The notes: a model not told the origin generated them from the sequence alone. Counted from the first letter of the stretch, positions 14,312-27,288 are shown. The stretch: 64,000 nucleotides of DNA from Lasiosphaeria ovina (GCA_033439765.1 JAULSN010000004.1:5590001-5654000), one strand, 5' to 3'. Program-made: numbers and translations.

Positions 14312-14366
14312 ACAGGACAGGACAGGACAGGACAGGACAGGACAGGACTGGACTGGACTGGACTGG
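14312..14366. repeat. Pentanucleotide array (ACAGG)7(ACTGG)4
   Basis: Seven perfect ACAGG units run directly into four perfect ACTGG units with no interruption, i.e. one A-to-T change propagated through part of the array. A related five-unit ACTGG array lies at 45677. Confidence 0.95.
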
Positions 14367-15340
14367 ACCCCAACTCTCGCCGTGTGCATCTTGTCCCACG
14401 CGAGAGCTTAGCTTCTGCCATCTAGGCTGCTGAGGGGCGGCGCGCACTTCTGGCCCTTCAACCCCATCCGTGTTGGGAACTTGGCGCACTCGGTTCCGAG
14501 TGGGCTGGCCGCGCTCGAAACGGCCAACTGAAGTCGCACCCAAGCAGCACCCCCCATCACCCAGCACTGGCCGGGCATGTACCTCTGCATGCTGAATGGT
14601 ACCTCATTGTACTGGATGTATTGTATTGTACATGCATCCATACCTACCTTACCTTACTTGCCGCAGCCCTCTGTCGGAGCACTGTATCCTCCCCTCCTAG
14701 CGGCAGCTCGTCAGAAGCAGTGGAGGCCGGCGAATGCGCAAAGCAAACATTCCGTCCGTCGTCACGACGCAGTCCCCGGTTTCCCTCCCGGCACCCTACC
14801 TGCCTAGTACCTACCACCTCCTGCTTGGCTACTCTGACTTGCCTGCCTGCCTGGCCTTACTTACCTTGCCTTTACTTGTTCCTCCTCCTCCTCCCCACCG
14901 CTATTCCAGCCCAGCCCGTTCTTATCCCGCTGCTGCTTTGGTTACTTTGACTCGTCCGCTCTCCGGCACTGTGGAGGTCGGCGTGCATTCTGCTAACAGG
15001 ACCTTAATGCGCCACAGGTTTTGATTCACACCCCCCGTTATTTTTCCCCTCCTCACTGGTCAACCGCCCATCAGATATGCCACACGCAGCCTGGTAGACA
15101 TGTTGAGATCGTGCTGCCGCGAGAATCGCGACCCTCGTCTTGCTTGAACTCTTTTATTTTTGCCTGCGACCGACAAAGCGCTGCTTTCCGAGCGATATTT
15201 GCCTGCCCATTGTTGATTGCACATTGACAGTCCAAGTAAAATGGCAACGGTGCTCTGACAACTACGCTTAGCAGGATTTCGAGCCCTCGCCGCCCTCTTG
15301 TTCTGTGCTGGACTACCTCGACATACCAGCTCCTAGTGAC

Positions 15341-17891
15341 ATGCGGTATGTACTATACGGTCTATTTTTTTTTTTCTTTTTTTCATTGGCTTTCTCAGTG
15401 CGCTGGTCTTCTGCCTGGACCACAGCTGCTCCGACTGCTCAAATCGCTGTCTTCTATCCGCACTTACACTGTTGTTATGCCCTTTTTAAGGCCAGCCCGC
15501 ACTTCAACTACTTTCCCTCCATCACCCCCCCCCCCACCCTTCTCTCTCTCTCTAGGCCACCGGGTCATAAGGAAACAAGCGTTCAAGAGCTCCGGGCCAC
15601 ACGTTCAGATCCCCAGTTCCTCTTCCCTCCCAGTAGTAGCCCTGCTCCTGCCGGCCCCTACCGCCTCTCCTCCGGATCTTATTACTTACTTCTCCTCCTC
15701 CTGCCTGCTTCTCCTCCCACTTGCTTCCCCTCCTGCTCCCACCCTCCCATCTGCCTCTTGGGCGAGCCGCCATCCTTCCCGGAAACAACCGAGTCTAGTG
15801 CAGGCGCAGCCGCTGTCGTCCCATTCATTCATTCTCCCCTCATCGTGGTGCGGAGAGACATGGGTGCTTGCCTCGGTGCTGGACGTGCTACATGGGTTCG
15901 CTAGCCCGTTGCCGCAGGTGCTGTACTCGGGCTCCCGATTCTGTATCCGTTGGCCCTGTGCTACGCCCAGCGTTGGCAGTACGACAAAGCTCGTCATACC
16001 TGCGTGCTGTTGGTGTTTTGCAAGGGGAAACACATCCACGAAAGTACACCGCCGCGGATGTTGGACTCTGATAAAAGCTAGCGCTCTGTGCGTGGCAGCA
16101 TCTGGCCGGCAGCGCCTGCTAACTACCCGGACCTTAGCTATACCCAAGACTCTGCCAGCTCCTTGTCAACGATAGAGACTCCAGCTCAGCCACCCTCATA
16201 CTTAAGCCTGATTCCACCGATCCCCCCGCCTGTCACCGCCTACTCGCCCGAAGGCGGACACTTCTACCCTGCTGCTCCCACTGTATTTTCCGGACTCGAC
16301 GTCAGGCCTCGACTGGGCTCCAAGTACGTAGTGCCCGTCCTTGTGCAACTCTCTTTCTCCCCTCATGGCACATCTGATCTTTCTCAGAGCTCATGGGACT
16401 TACATGTGTGGCAGTAGCACTCCTGGCCCGGGCATGGCACATGCATCCCGCTCCACCGCATTGCCACATCCAGGGACCCAGCTCAGCACGCGAGATATCT
16501 ACTCTTCGGCTACGCCCGCCTACAGAAGGCAGCCGGACCAGCACATCCCGCGCTCCCCTTCCTTCCCAGGCATACGACGCCATCCACTGTCACCAACGCC
16601 TAGTCCTGTAGCCTACGGTTCCCTCAAGATGGACGCGAGTTACGGGGCCAAGAGCCAGCAGAACGTCCCACCCCTCGGTAGCACGACCGTCCTCGGCCAG
16701 CTGTCCTTTCCCGATTCTCCGGCAACTCCTGTGAAGCTGGACATCAACGGTATCATCGACAAGGGGTTCTTCCTGGCCGAGAATGAGTGGACGTGTTACA
16801 GGCGCAACTACTTTTCATGCACCTGCTCGTATTCGATCTCGCCCTCGTCCAATGGGCCTATGCCCATGCAGTTCACGCAGCCGGGGACGCAGCAGGTCTG
16901 CCAGGTATACGGCTTTGCCATGTGTATCTCTGCCGTTGTGGCCGAGAACGACACACATTCCATCGACTTGGTCCAGCACACGCCAAAACGAGACAAAGGA
17001 CCAGTCGCGAAGCCAGAGAAGGTGCGGCTAGCACCAAAACCCGCGCAGGCGAGCCACCACCCCCTCGGTATGTACGGAGGTCCAAACGAAGGGATCACAT
17101 CGCCAAGAGGCTACGAGGGCTACGGGCAGCCCTCGAGCTCTCTACCGACCGAGCACACGTTTGAGCGCATCCAATTCAAGCAGGCGACGGCGAACAACGG
17201 GAAGCGCAGAGCCGCGCAACAATACTACCATCTCATTGTCGAGCTTTGGGGCGACCTAGGGGGTCAAGGGGGTTCAGACCCGTTTGTCAAAATTGCCTAC
17301 AGAAAGTCGGCCAAGATGATTGTACGCGGCCGGTCTCCAGGTCATTATCAGTCAGAGAGGAGAGGAAGCACAAGCAGTGGGCCAGGAGGCTCTGGCGGTG
17401 GCAGCATTGGCGGCGGCGGCTACTCTTCGGGCCTGATGGGACCAGGGGAATATTCCTCGGGTTCGTCGATGATGCAGAACAGCTATGGATCTGGGTACGA
17501 CCCCAGGCACGGCTACGGGAACACACGACACCACCAAGAACTCACCATGGAGCCAATGATCTCGCCCGAAGAAGCCAAAGCGATCACGGAGACGAAGGGA
17601 TACCAATACTTCCCCTCTGCCCTGTTCGAGGGGGACCAAGATCCGAGGCATCACCAGGTTGAAATGTTTGCGCACGGCCGTAGCGAGCACGAAAGCAACA
17701 CGAACTCGGCCATGGCTGGGGTTTACGACCCGATAAAAGTCAAGCCCGAAATGGAGGGCACCCTGCCAAGCCTGTTCTACCCTAATTCGTTCTACTCCTC
17801 GCAGCGCTGCGGGAGGTTCGAGGGCAAGCCGGGCTCTAGTGGATACTACCCGACAACCGCTCAGCCCTCTTCGACCATGAACATGACCTAG
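15341..17891 (+). CDS. vib-1: NDT80/PhoG-family transcription factor, VIB-1/XprG type
   Basis: This is a nuclear transcriptional regulator. In Neurospora the family controls heterokaryon incompatibility, extracellular hydrolases and glucose signalling; in Aspergillus (XprG) it controls the starvation response and proteases. Proposed exons are 15341-15345, 16138-16323 and 16388-17891, giving 564 aa. Intron 2 (16324-16387, GTACGT to CAG) is clear and phase-2 compatible. Intron 1 is inferred: no ATG lies in frame upstream of 16138 before a stop at 16079, a TGCTAAC branch site precedes the TAG acceptor at 16137, and a GTATGT donor follows ATGCG at 15341. The NDT80 DNA-binding domain spans roughly residues 160-380 and includes the motifs NGKRRAAQQYY and SAKMIVRGRSPGHY. 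A Pro/Ser-rich N-terminus and a Gly-rich linker (about 388-400) flank it. The identity is strong; the first exon is uncertain, and an acceptor at about 16109 is an alternative. Confidence 0.88.
15346..16137 (+). other. Inferred long first intron of vib-1, polypyrimidine-rich
   Basis: This 792-nt segment begins GTATGT and ends with TGCTAAC, 18 nt, then TAG, all good fungal splice signals. It is strongly biased to C and T on the plus strand between about 15360 and 15860, which makes several long but low-complexity open frames (rich in Phe, Ser, Pro and Leu) that I do not believe. It is much longer than the other introns in the window (60-234 nt). Confidence 0.45.
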
Positions 17892-18449
17892 CGCGGCGGA
17901 TCGAGAAAACGACATGGCCTTACCGCACTACTACATGCACAATATTCCAAAACGCCCCTCCCTACGGCAATCCGATCCGCGTTCGACGGTAGAGAGCTTG
18001 CATACAAACGAACGTATTACGAAATCATGACGAGAGAAAGAGGGAAGGGAGAAAAGATAGCACACACACATGCAAGCACAGAAACAGACAAAAAAGCGGG
18101 ATGGCAGGCAAGGGCCTCGGAGTGTATGCATTTACGGGTTTACAACTGTTTCATTTTGAGAATGGGTTTCTTTTTTCTTCTTTCGCTTTTCGATTCTCCA
18201 ACTTCGAATTTTACGAACATCGCCTAGAAACCCGGTCTGGGCCTTGGGCGTCAGGGAATTGGCGCAAGAGACGGGACATGGGATATGGAACATGGGAAGA
18301 TGGGAATATGGGAATTGGGGCATGGAACACGGGACACAATACTAATGACGCTTTTCGGAACATGCCTGTCACGGCTGACGTACCCAGCACTCTGAACCAA
18401 CGACAGTTTGGGATGGACCAGGCAGGGGTCGGGTCGGCGGTGCAGTCGC

Positions 18450-18471
18450 GAGCAAGCAAGCAAGCAAGCAA
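18450..18471. repeat. AGCA tetranucleotide array
   Basis: Five consecutive AGCA/GCAA units in the region after vib-1. Confidence 0.8.
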
Positions 18472-20280
18472 CAAAAGCATCACGGGTTTTGCAGGCAAAT
18501 CTTTCTACCTTCTTGTTCTTTTTACTTTCTTACTTTTATTTCCATTTCCTTCCTTTTAGGAATTTAAAAAGGATTCAAAGGGACATGGACATGGGACCAG
18601 GGACAAAGGGGTCAACGAAATATGGCATTTGCAAGGATACCCAGGTGCATCAATTTTCTCCCCACCATCGCGTTTGTTTTCTTTCTTTTTTGTTTTCTTT
18701 TGGGCAGGGGGTTTCTTCCACTCTCTCTTTCCCTATACCTTGCTCTTCTCTCTTCTGCCTTTGGCTGGGGAGGAGGATTATGGAACAGGGCAGTGTGGGG
18801 GCGGGAGGATGGAAAATGGACAAGTTGGAACTCGGAAGTCGCAGGTGGGACCTCGAACAAGGTGAAGTTGGTAGTTGGGAGACACTTTTGCCGCGATGCA
18901 GACACACACCCCACCCCAGGTCAAAGTGGCGGCTGGGACTTTTTCTTCCTACCCAGGAGACTTCAGGTCGTTGGGACTTTGACCCAGTGTCCTCGTGTCC
19001 GGGTAGTGTGTGTGTTGTCTTTCTTTTCTCATGTAGTCAATTTTCCCCTCTTCGTTGCCTTTTTCTTCTTCTCCAAACCATCGTTATGAGCATGTTCATT
19101 ATCACTCATCACAGTCATGTCTGTATCAAACAATTTTTTTTGGCAACGTACGTCAATGAGAGAGGCGCAGCAGTTATGAGAGTCGCGGCAGCAACCCCAA
19201 ATCAGGCTTGGACCGATGTGACACAGACGTGTTGGCCGGCGACGGAGGATTCGCTCGAGGTGCGTTGATAGGTCAAGGCGCCTTGGCACTAAAGTCGAGC
19301 CGCCTAACCTCCACCTAACCTCGGAGCCAAGGTAGTACAGTCCAGACGAAAGAGAGCAAAAGAAGGAAAAGAAGCGCTTCCAGTTTTCCGCGGGCTGTGT
19401 CTTTCCCCGCTGCACGTTGCACCGTCTCGTCCCATCTTCCCCTTGTAGTCGAACCTCGGCTTTCTGCCTTATTCTCCTCGGGCCCGCCAAAATTATGGCT
19501 ACTACCCACGGTAGCTAACTAGGTAGGTAAGGTAGACTTGCACATTCGTTCCTCTCACGCCCGACTCCTCGGACCTTTGCACGGTCGGAAGCCAATGGAA
19601 AAATAGCGAAGAAGATAAAGTAACGGAAGGGGGGTGGGCTGGCGGGCGAGTGGGTCAGAACTCAGAAGCTAGAACCAACTGACGGGAGGCATCTGAAGAA
19701 GGCGGGGTTGTCCCCTGGAGTGAAGGAGACCGGGAGTCGAGCTCTTTACGTGTTGCAGAAGTTTGCTGACCAAACTCGGGGCGGAAGGACCCGTAGGGCG
19801 ACCATACGAGTAGGATGCGGGAATCCCTGGACGTCTGTGAATCTGTCTGCCGCTCCAAGGCGAAGAGGCAGCAATTGCGCCGCAATGGACGATCTTTCGA
19901 GGGAGGTAGGGGGCAAGGCCCAGAATAAAGCACCCCTTAGGTACATGTACCTTATGTAGTGCAACAGCGCAATTTTAGCTGCGCGGGACCCCTCAGGCTA
20001 CCGCAGGTACACATACCGAGTAGGTTAGTGTAACGATCAAGTCCGACCTCGCGTGACACAAACACAAACAACGTCTATCTATGCACCAGCGTATTCTTGA
20101 CCACCATGGATGCACGCACGCAGATTGGCCTCGACACATCTCTCTCTCCCTCTATCTGCGCTACTCTGACTTGTTGCCCTGCCACACACACGCGCGAGCA
20201 CACTTCGCATCACTAACACCCACCCACACGGCACCCGCATTGACTAACACGGCAAGGCTGATTAGGAACTTGCGCTCAAC

Positions 20281-20331
20281 TTGCGGTCGCGGTCGCACTT
20301 GCGGTCGCGGTCGTGGCTGCGGCTGCGGTTG
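20281..20331. repeat. GGTCGC/GGCTGC hexamer minisatellite
   Basis: A roughly 18-bp block (TTGCGGTCGCGGTCG plus 3 nt) is duplicated and followed by degenerate GGCTGC units. In a spurious frame it reads as an Arg/Cys/Gly repeat. Confidence 0.85.
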
Positions 20332-23300
20332 CCCCAAAACTGCCGTTGCAAGTTGCCGTTGTACAAGAGGATGGGCGGGCAGATCATGGTGCACGGTGCA
20401 GAACTCTAATAAATGAAATTAAAACCACAGCCGTCCGTTGAAATACAAGACAAGCATTCTAGGTATTCGTACAGTGAGAAAGTGCCATACCTTACCCGAG
20501 CGTCTTGCTTACTACCACCCGAGGTTTCTTAGTCGTCTAGAGTTCAGTACGAGTGTTCTTCCTACGCTTAAGCCCGGCGATGGCAAGAAGACTAGCGACA
20601 TGACTGATGGCCTAAAACGCAAAGAGTCCACTGGAAGAGAGCATCTTCTACAGCACTGTGGAAAGCAGGCGGGGGGAGAGGCCTTCGTTTGGGGACAGGG
20701 GTAGGGACATGCAAGCCTTTCCGAGAGGGGGGTAAGCTGCAGCACACAAATTACGTGCGCACACCCACCTGGACGGCAGCTGCAGCAGCCGGCTTTGCAA
20801 TAACCAAGAACCGACCAGTCGATGCAGCGAAACTTGATAGTCCCACATTCTTCTCTTCTTCGTTTTTTCTTTCTTTTGGCTCTTGGCTTCCATCCTTTGA
20901 GAAATATTAACACCGAACGACGAAAAGAACAGAATCACTTCCCTTGCCCCCCGGCAAAAATTGCCGGACAGGGTTTCCTGCGCTGCCGTTGGCGTGCATA
21001 CCGCGCCGTATCTGAGCCAACAGACCCCATACCTACCTTAATTGGAAGACAATCTTTGGCGAATCTCCTCACCTCTTCTACATGTGGATAATAATGTTTT
21101 TTCTTTCTCTCCTCTGCCCCAGCCACCCCCATCCATATTCCATCCACACCGATTGCCTTGCCAAGATCAGCCGGGCCGGACCACCACACAGCAATACAAA
21201 TCCAACAATGGGCCGAAAACTGTCAGCGAAGGGACGAGCCGCGGCCAATATTGATGATGACTCGCATGAGCCGTGCATTCGGACTCCAGCTTCCGACAGA
21301 GAATCGAAAGAGCAGACCGCTCACAGCGCTCCCGTGCAGCTGAGAACGGCCAGAACATCAAGACCCGTCGCGTTTTGGGAGTTTGCATCATCCCTGCTGG
21401 TCCGCTCGCGCGAGTCTTTGATTCCTTCGCTCCGCTTTAATTCCTTCGTCCCGGGTACGAATCACGCACGAATCACAATTCATTCACCCAAACCCCGGAT
21501 GCCAAGCGGCCGCGTTGCCCATCGGTCCAAGCTCTCTGCACGGGTCTGGCTACGGCCAAGTGTCCCGGCACACAGCCATTCCGCCACGCCGCTGAGGATT
21601 GGCACTCGTTGCGTGGAGGCAAATACGGCACAGGTGTAGGGAGCCCGGGATGCTGGCACGTTGGCAACAGGTTAAAAAAAAGCCATTTAGAGCGCCAAGC
21701 AGCCGAGTGTTGGTGAAGATTGCCGGCGCTAACTAGAGTTGGTGGTGAGGACTGACTCCTGGATTCTTGATTCTTGGCCGTCCCGATAGCTAAAGCGAGA
21801 GGTGGCTATAAGTGGGGGCCGATGGGCCGGGTTGGTCCCATCTCGCCCGGTACGCTAGTGTTGAATTTTTGCGCGGCTCGTCCAACGACCAACGACTAAC
21901 GTTACTAGTGTAGTGACCCGTTCCCACCCCAGACACGGAGGAGTCCCGAAAGAGTGGAACACGCGCACAGATGGAAGCTTGGGAATCTCCCCGCAGCGCC
22001 CTGGCCCGTCCAACAACCGCCAGCAGGAAGCACAACAGCGATCCGCACCGCGTTGAAGCAAGATCGATGCGGTCACACGAGAAATTCAACCTTCTATGAG
22101 TTTGCGGCCAACGTCACTCCGCCTCGAGTGAAACCGCGACGAGAAGGCGCAGATGGTCGAAACCTTCACACGGGTTCGATCAGACAGCTAACGGCCGACC
22201 ACCTTACCTACCTACATCAACCTGGCTTGTAGGTTTGGTTTGTTTCTGTACGACGTGATGGAGATAATCGGATTCTGCCAAACCTGCCCTTTCCATGTTC
22301 CCCCTGGGCGGCCACAGGAATTGCGAGCCGGGGCAGTAGGAATGGGGAGCTCGGATCTCACCCACAAGTGACCCCACGGGGCAACAGCCGGGCATAGACC
22401 CATTAATTGCTGGATCCTCGGCCTGCTCAGATAGGCTAGTGTCTGGTGTGTGCACAGCATGAAGCGACAGGCCCGGGCCACCTAAGGCCCAGGTAAGTTG
22501 CTGATGTCTAAATAAGGTTTCGGGACTAAAATCGTCTCAGAAACAAAACGTGAGCCCCGTCAAACCATCCATGCCCTCCCCTCCCTCGGCTGACAGCCCC
22601 TGGAGAGAGCACCGCCCGCCCCCGGGGACTTTCGGGCTGTCACCCACCCGCCAAGTCTTGCTGCCCGGGCTTGCTTTCGCTCCCGCACTTGGGCCTTGTC
22701 CAAGAGACGGGAATTGCGACAGCCTGCGCGATTCCGACACCTCAGGGTCTTGGAAGACGATGCTAGAGCCTGAGAGGCACAAAACTAGCCTAAGGTAATC
22801 CGTTACCAATTGGCTTGTTCGTCATTTCGATCCCTTGCTACACTGGACCCGGTATTTTTTCCCTCTAGATGTTAAGTTCCGAACTCGGTCAGCTTCTTTC
22901 GTCCTCTTGCGTTTTAAGCCTCTGCATCTAGCCTCTTCTGTGCTCCCCCCCAGAGAGCAAGATAGCTCGCTGGAGACATGAAACGAAAAGCGCCTATCCC
23001 CAACAGTCGGTTGAAGCCAGCCTCGCCTCTCAGGGCGACGTCAACAGCTGCGCAAACCTCCCAGCGCCGCAGGAGGGAGGGTCCCGTCCTGGCATTGGCA
23101 CATCTGATGCGCGGCCCACGAGGTCCGAAACTACTTGGCACAACTCGCCGAAAGGGCCAACGGCCTGCAACGGCCATAATCGGCTGCGCTACCCGGTTGC
23201 TTTCGCGAGCTATTTGGACCAGAGATTTGCGTTATCGACCCGGTTATAGCTGGTGAACTGGATCACTAGAGCTAGGGTACGTGTAGCTCTCCATTATTAG

Positions 23301-23488
23301 CGAGAGACAAATGGCGGCGACGAAAGGGATGTCAGCGTTGCAGTGCACCACAGCAGCCGGCCTCGATTATTAGCCAATCCGGTCGAGACTTGCTGAGATG
23401 GAGGTCTTCAAAGTTCAAACCCGCCACTAGGTCGGTCCATTGCCAAGCGATGCGCAGCTGGTCGATTGACCATGATTCATTGTTGCAT

Positions 23489-23526
23489 CGCCTCCGGTCC
23501 ATAGCAGCGCCTCCGGTCCATGGCAG
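23489..23526. repeat. 19-bp tandem duplication
   Basis: Two adjacent copies of CGCCTCCGGTCCATRGCAG differ at one position. Confidence 0.9.
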
Positions 23527-25671
23527 TCAGTCCTCCCTGGTCGGTTCCTGGAACATGGAAAGCAAGCACGGCTGGCTGCGCACCTCGGGCTTGCTTGGGG
23601 GCCGCGACCACTGAAGCGATGCAGGCCTCAGGGAACACGTTCCCTGCTGCCGCAGAGACCGCTCAGCGGTTTGTCCCTGTCGCATGAGATGCAGAGTCCT
23701 TATTTTGGAAGGATGGAAATCGGAACGCCGATTACGTACTCGTTCTAGGTCTTCGTTCTTTCTTTCGCCGTCCTTTTGTTCTCGGAGACTTTTGTGCTTG
23801 ACCGCAGCCATGCGGATTTTGTAACCTCTTTTTTTCGGAATGCTTCCCTCTCTGTCCCTCGTACTGGAGGTACTGAGTACTGTACTACGGTCCTTGTCAA
23901 GCGACGTGGTTTGCTTTGTCATGGATAACGGGCGTCCTCGCTTCCAACCTAGACACAACCTCGTGGGATGGTCCCCGAGAAACCCAATTCCCAATGGGGC
24001 TATGATCGACGCTGTCTGCTTCGGCAGATGGACCGCGGGCCGTTAATCAGCGACCAATACCTGACAAATGACGCAAGTGCTGTGACTCGTCGTTCGTCTG
24101 GGCTTCTTCTTTTCCCCTCCACTCTCGTTGATCGGATTCGGCCTGGACCCCCAGTTTGGAGAAAGGGAGCGGCGTGGGGAAAGCAAGTAAGGGGGCGAGG
24201 GTGTGCGCTTAGTTTCCCAAATGGCCGTTTAAGGTTGGCAGACTAACAGACAGACCGCCCTTGACAGGCCCGAGATCTTCCATTCTCCTGTCTGACCGCT
24301 CATCTGCGGAAGTGGTGTAAGTTACACAGCGTTTTTCCTCTCTGGGCTCCCGCTCAGCCCTATTTCGGACGTGTCGGTGCCGCGGCTCGGCAAGACCTTT
24401 GGCTCGGCCGGGGGCGGAATTTCCTTTCAAAAAAACTCATGAGGCGGGATAATCGGATCCTTCTACGGATTATGTCTTGTCGATCATGAAGTTTGGTCAA
24501 TGGTCCTCCTTCGGCGCCTCCGTCGGTGCCGAGGAGAAGAAAGAGGAGCGACTCGGGCGAGACACGATGCAGCTATTCCGATACCAATTCGTCGACCTTC
24601 CGAGGGTCTGCGCATGCGCGAGTCGCGATCATAGGATTTGAAGCCTGCCGTGTCATGCAACAAGGCCTACGCGGGGTACAAGGACGCCACCTTCTGTATC
24701 TCATCACTAGGCCACCCCCAAGTGGAGGGCAGGAGTCTCTAAGACACCGAATGATGGAAGAAAAGGGGGGGAAGGAAACCGGCAGGCAAGCCACTCGAGT
24801 GAAGTTCATGCGAGTCACGGCCCTCGTTTCTCTCCTTAGCCTCTTTCCTGCATCCCACAACATGGTCTGTTCTTTTTCTTATTTTCTCCCGCCGGAAGCT
24901 GCGTTGCTTCTGTGCTTACTCTTCTCGGCACGCCAACCGCAAAGTGGACAGTTTTTGATTCCCTTTCTCTCCTTATTCCCAGGCTCGGTTGATAACATAC
25001 ATGTAATCCGTATTCGGGACCCAAATGAGGCAAGGGGGCTTGGCACGGATCGGCATTCGGCGCGCGGCGGCGCGGTGGGACTTCGAAAAGGCCCGGATAT
25101 CGGTTCCGCTCTTTGTCAGGTGAAGACAAGACGGGGTCCCGCCCCACCGCCCCGGGAGCTGCCGTCCCCTCTTATTCCCCCCCATGGCACACATTGCCAT
25201 TTCTCCACGCCCCAAGACAGCACAACATACATCCGCCCCGGTGCTACACACTCACGGGGTATGTATGTGCCTCAATTACATTACCTACGGGGTACTTGAG
25301 CTACATTACACTACATACAAACCCCAGACCCGAACAGTGTGAACTAAAGCGGCCTGGATCTCTCTTACTGTGATTCGTCTCCTTTCTCGTAGAAAATATA
25401 TTAGAGGGGAGCGAGGGGGCGGAAGGAGAGAATGAGTATAGTATGTGGCTTGGCGCCATCTCCCGGCGTTGCCGTTCCTTCCGGGTTCTTTTTTGAAGAA
25501 AAATCATGCATTGACTGAGAGAGCGAGACACATCGCAGACAAATAGACTGAGAGACATGGTGAGTTTGTGTCATGTCATTCACGGCACGGCGCGCGGGAC
25601 GTGGGGTGGGGATGGGGGGGGATGGCCGGAACCTGAACAAACATTTACTTACAAACTAACTCTCACACGCT

Positions 25672-25713
25672 GCACACACACACACACACACACACACTCT
25701 CTCTCTCTCTCTC
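25672..25713. repeat. Compound (CA)n(CT)n microsatellite
   Basis: About 12 CA units pass directly into eight CT units. Confidence 0.95.
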
Positions 25714-25982
25714 AAAAAGTGGCCAACTGGATGGACGACAAGCAGGCAATGCAATAACAAAAGAGGGACCGAAAAGGAAGGCCACGTTGCTGACACAATT
25801 AGTTGCTTATGCTGATGCTGATGTCCACCTCCCTCCCTTCTTTTCCCTTTCTTTCTGACAAAGACTGGAACTAGGTTTTGTGGGGTTGCTGACCCAAAAA
25901 AACTGCCTGATCTTCTTTTCGGCCTTGTTTGTCTTGCTTCTCGGCCTGACAAGTTCCTGTCTCGCCTTGTCTTGCCCCGGCC

Positions 25983-26031
25983 GGCATGGCATGGCATGGC
26001 ATGGCATGGCATAGGCACAGGCACAGGCACA
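25983..26031. repeat. (GGCAT)6 followed by (GGCACA)3
   Basis: Six perfect GGCAT units (25983-26012) are followed after one base by three GGCACA units (26014-26031). Confidence 0.95.
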
Positions 26032-27249
26032 TACATGGGGTGGCACGACATGGCCCTTGCCTTTCCGTTGCGTCTATGCCTCAAGCCCACAGCCAGCAGC
26101 TAGATACGTCGGCCGCGGACAATAGCATAGAGAGAGTGCAATATGGGGGTGAGGTGTTTGTGTGTGTCGGTGAGCGAGAGAAGGTTTGAAGCGAGGGAGC
26201 GGCGGTGATGTGATCCACACATCCATACATGCTCATCCACTTAGGTGCATCCAGTATGTAACCATTGTAATTTTGTTATACTAGAGCTTTGTGTCTTGTG
26301 TTATGCGTGTATTCATCTATCTTTGCCCCAATTTTTTTAATTTTTTTTCACGCGTCAGCAAGTGCCTCCTGGCCCCCTCCCCCCCCCCTCTTCCTCCCCC
26401 TTTTCTTCTTCAGAGTTTCGGAAGTAAGAGGGGGCGGCGTGGTGAAAAAAATGTTGCCCGGAAGGAAGTTTTGCCGTCACGACAGAGTTTTGCGACTAGC
26501 TAACGACGAGGCCTAATTACCTAAGAGTCAATGAAGAAAAAATCCATGTCATCGACTTGTTCTTTTGAAACGGCTGCCTACTTACGAGACTAGGTGGAAC
26601 GTGTGACGGAGAGGTCAGAAGGATTTACGGTTCTGAGTGAGTACCTTGGCTTTGCCTCTTGGGTTAGGCAGGTTGTTGTGGTTACCTTGCCTTTGCCTCA
26701 GGTAAGTAAGACGGCGGTGGACGGAACGGACACACACACTCACTTGAGCCAGCCATTGCAACCTTCCTAACAACACGCCAGAGTGACAGTCGTGACACAA
26801 CCCGTCAGCGAACCACCAATCATCAATCGTAATCGCACAAATTGGAAAAATGTAAATAAGCACCTTAGATTATAGATAGCCAGCACGCAACAGCCAATCA
26901 GCCAAAGCTTTTGGGAGCCTGGAAATGAACACCTCGAAAGCATAAACCGGAAAAGGCACGAAAAAAAAAGCCGTTGTCGGACCCCGCTGCCGCCGCTCGC
27001 TCTGCATCGCTCTCTCGGCTCTCGGAACCCGGCAAGGCAAACCCTCCGCCACCTACTAACTACCTATTGCACGCTGACACATGTACACACATATAAATAC
27101 TGAATTGAGGCTGTTTTAGTTGAACTATGGATCTGTCTAAGGCAGTGATCTCTCCGAGAAGTGTGGAAGCCAAGTGCCTATAGGGTAAACTGGTTTCTCC
27201 CCGCGTCTCTGTGTTAATTGGCTAAGTCCGTAGTATTACAACTATGAAG

Positions 27250-27288
<39 letters not shown>

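Larger units (their letters stand above)
9001..15340. other. Gene-sparse region upstream of vib-1
   Basis: No coding gene is supported. The stretch contains a 31-nt A tract, a pentanucleotide array at 14312-14366, and a pyrimidine-rich zone from about 14600 onward with many CCTACC/CCTTACC runs. It must include the vib-1 promoter and 5' leader. A five-codon upstream ORF (ATG at 15241, stop TGA) lies 100 nt before the proposed vib-1 start and could act on translation if it is within the leader. Nothing else stands out. Confidence 0.55.

Noticed and set aside
15336..16175. Open frames of 199-279 codons before vib-1
   Set aside because: They are products of a polypyrimidine stretch (Phe/Ser/Pro/Leu) lying in the inferred first intron or leader of vib-1.
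21205..21639. Plus-strand ATG ORF of 144 codons with a good start context (MGRKLSAKGRAA)
   Set aside because: Basic, Ser/Arg-rich and without any motif; kept out for lack of support, though transcript data could change this.
24493..25299. Plus-strand open frame of 268 codons
   Set aside because: Composition shifts between basic, hydrophobic and Pro-rich segments without domain character; looks like chance in GC-rich DNA.
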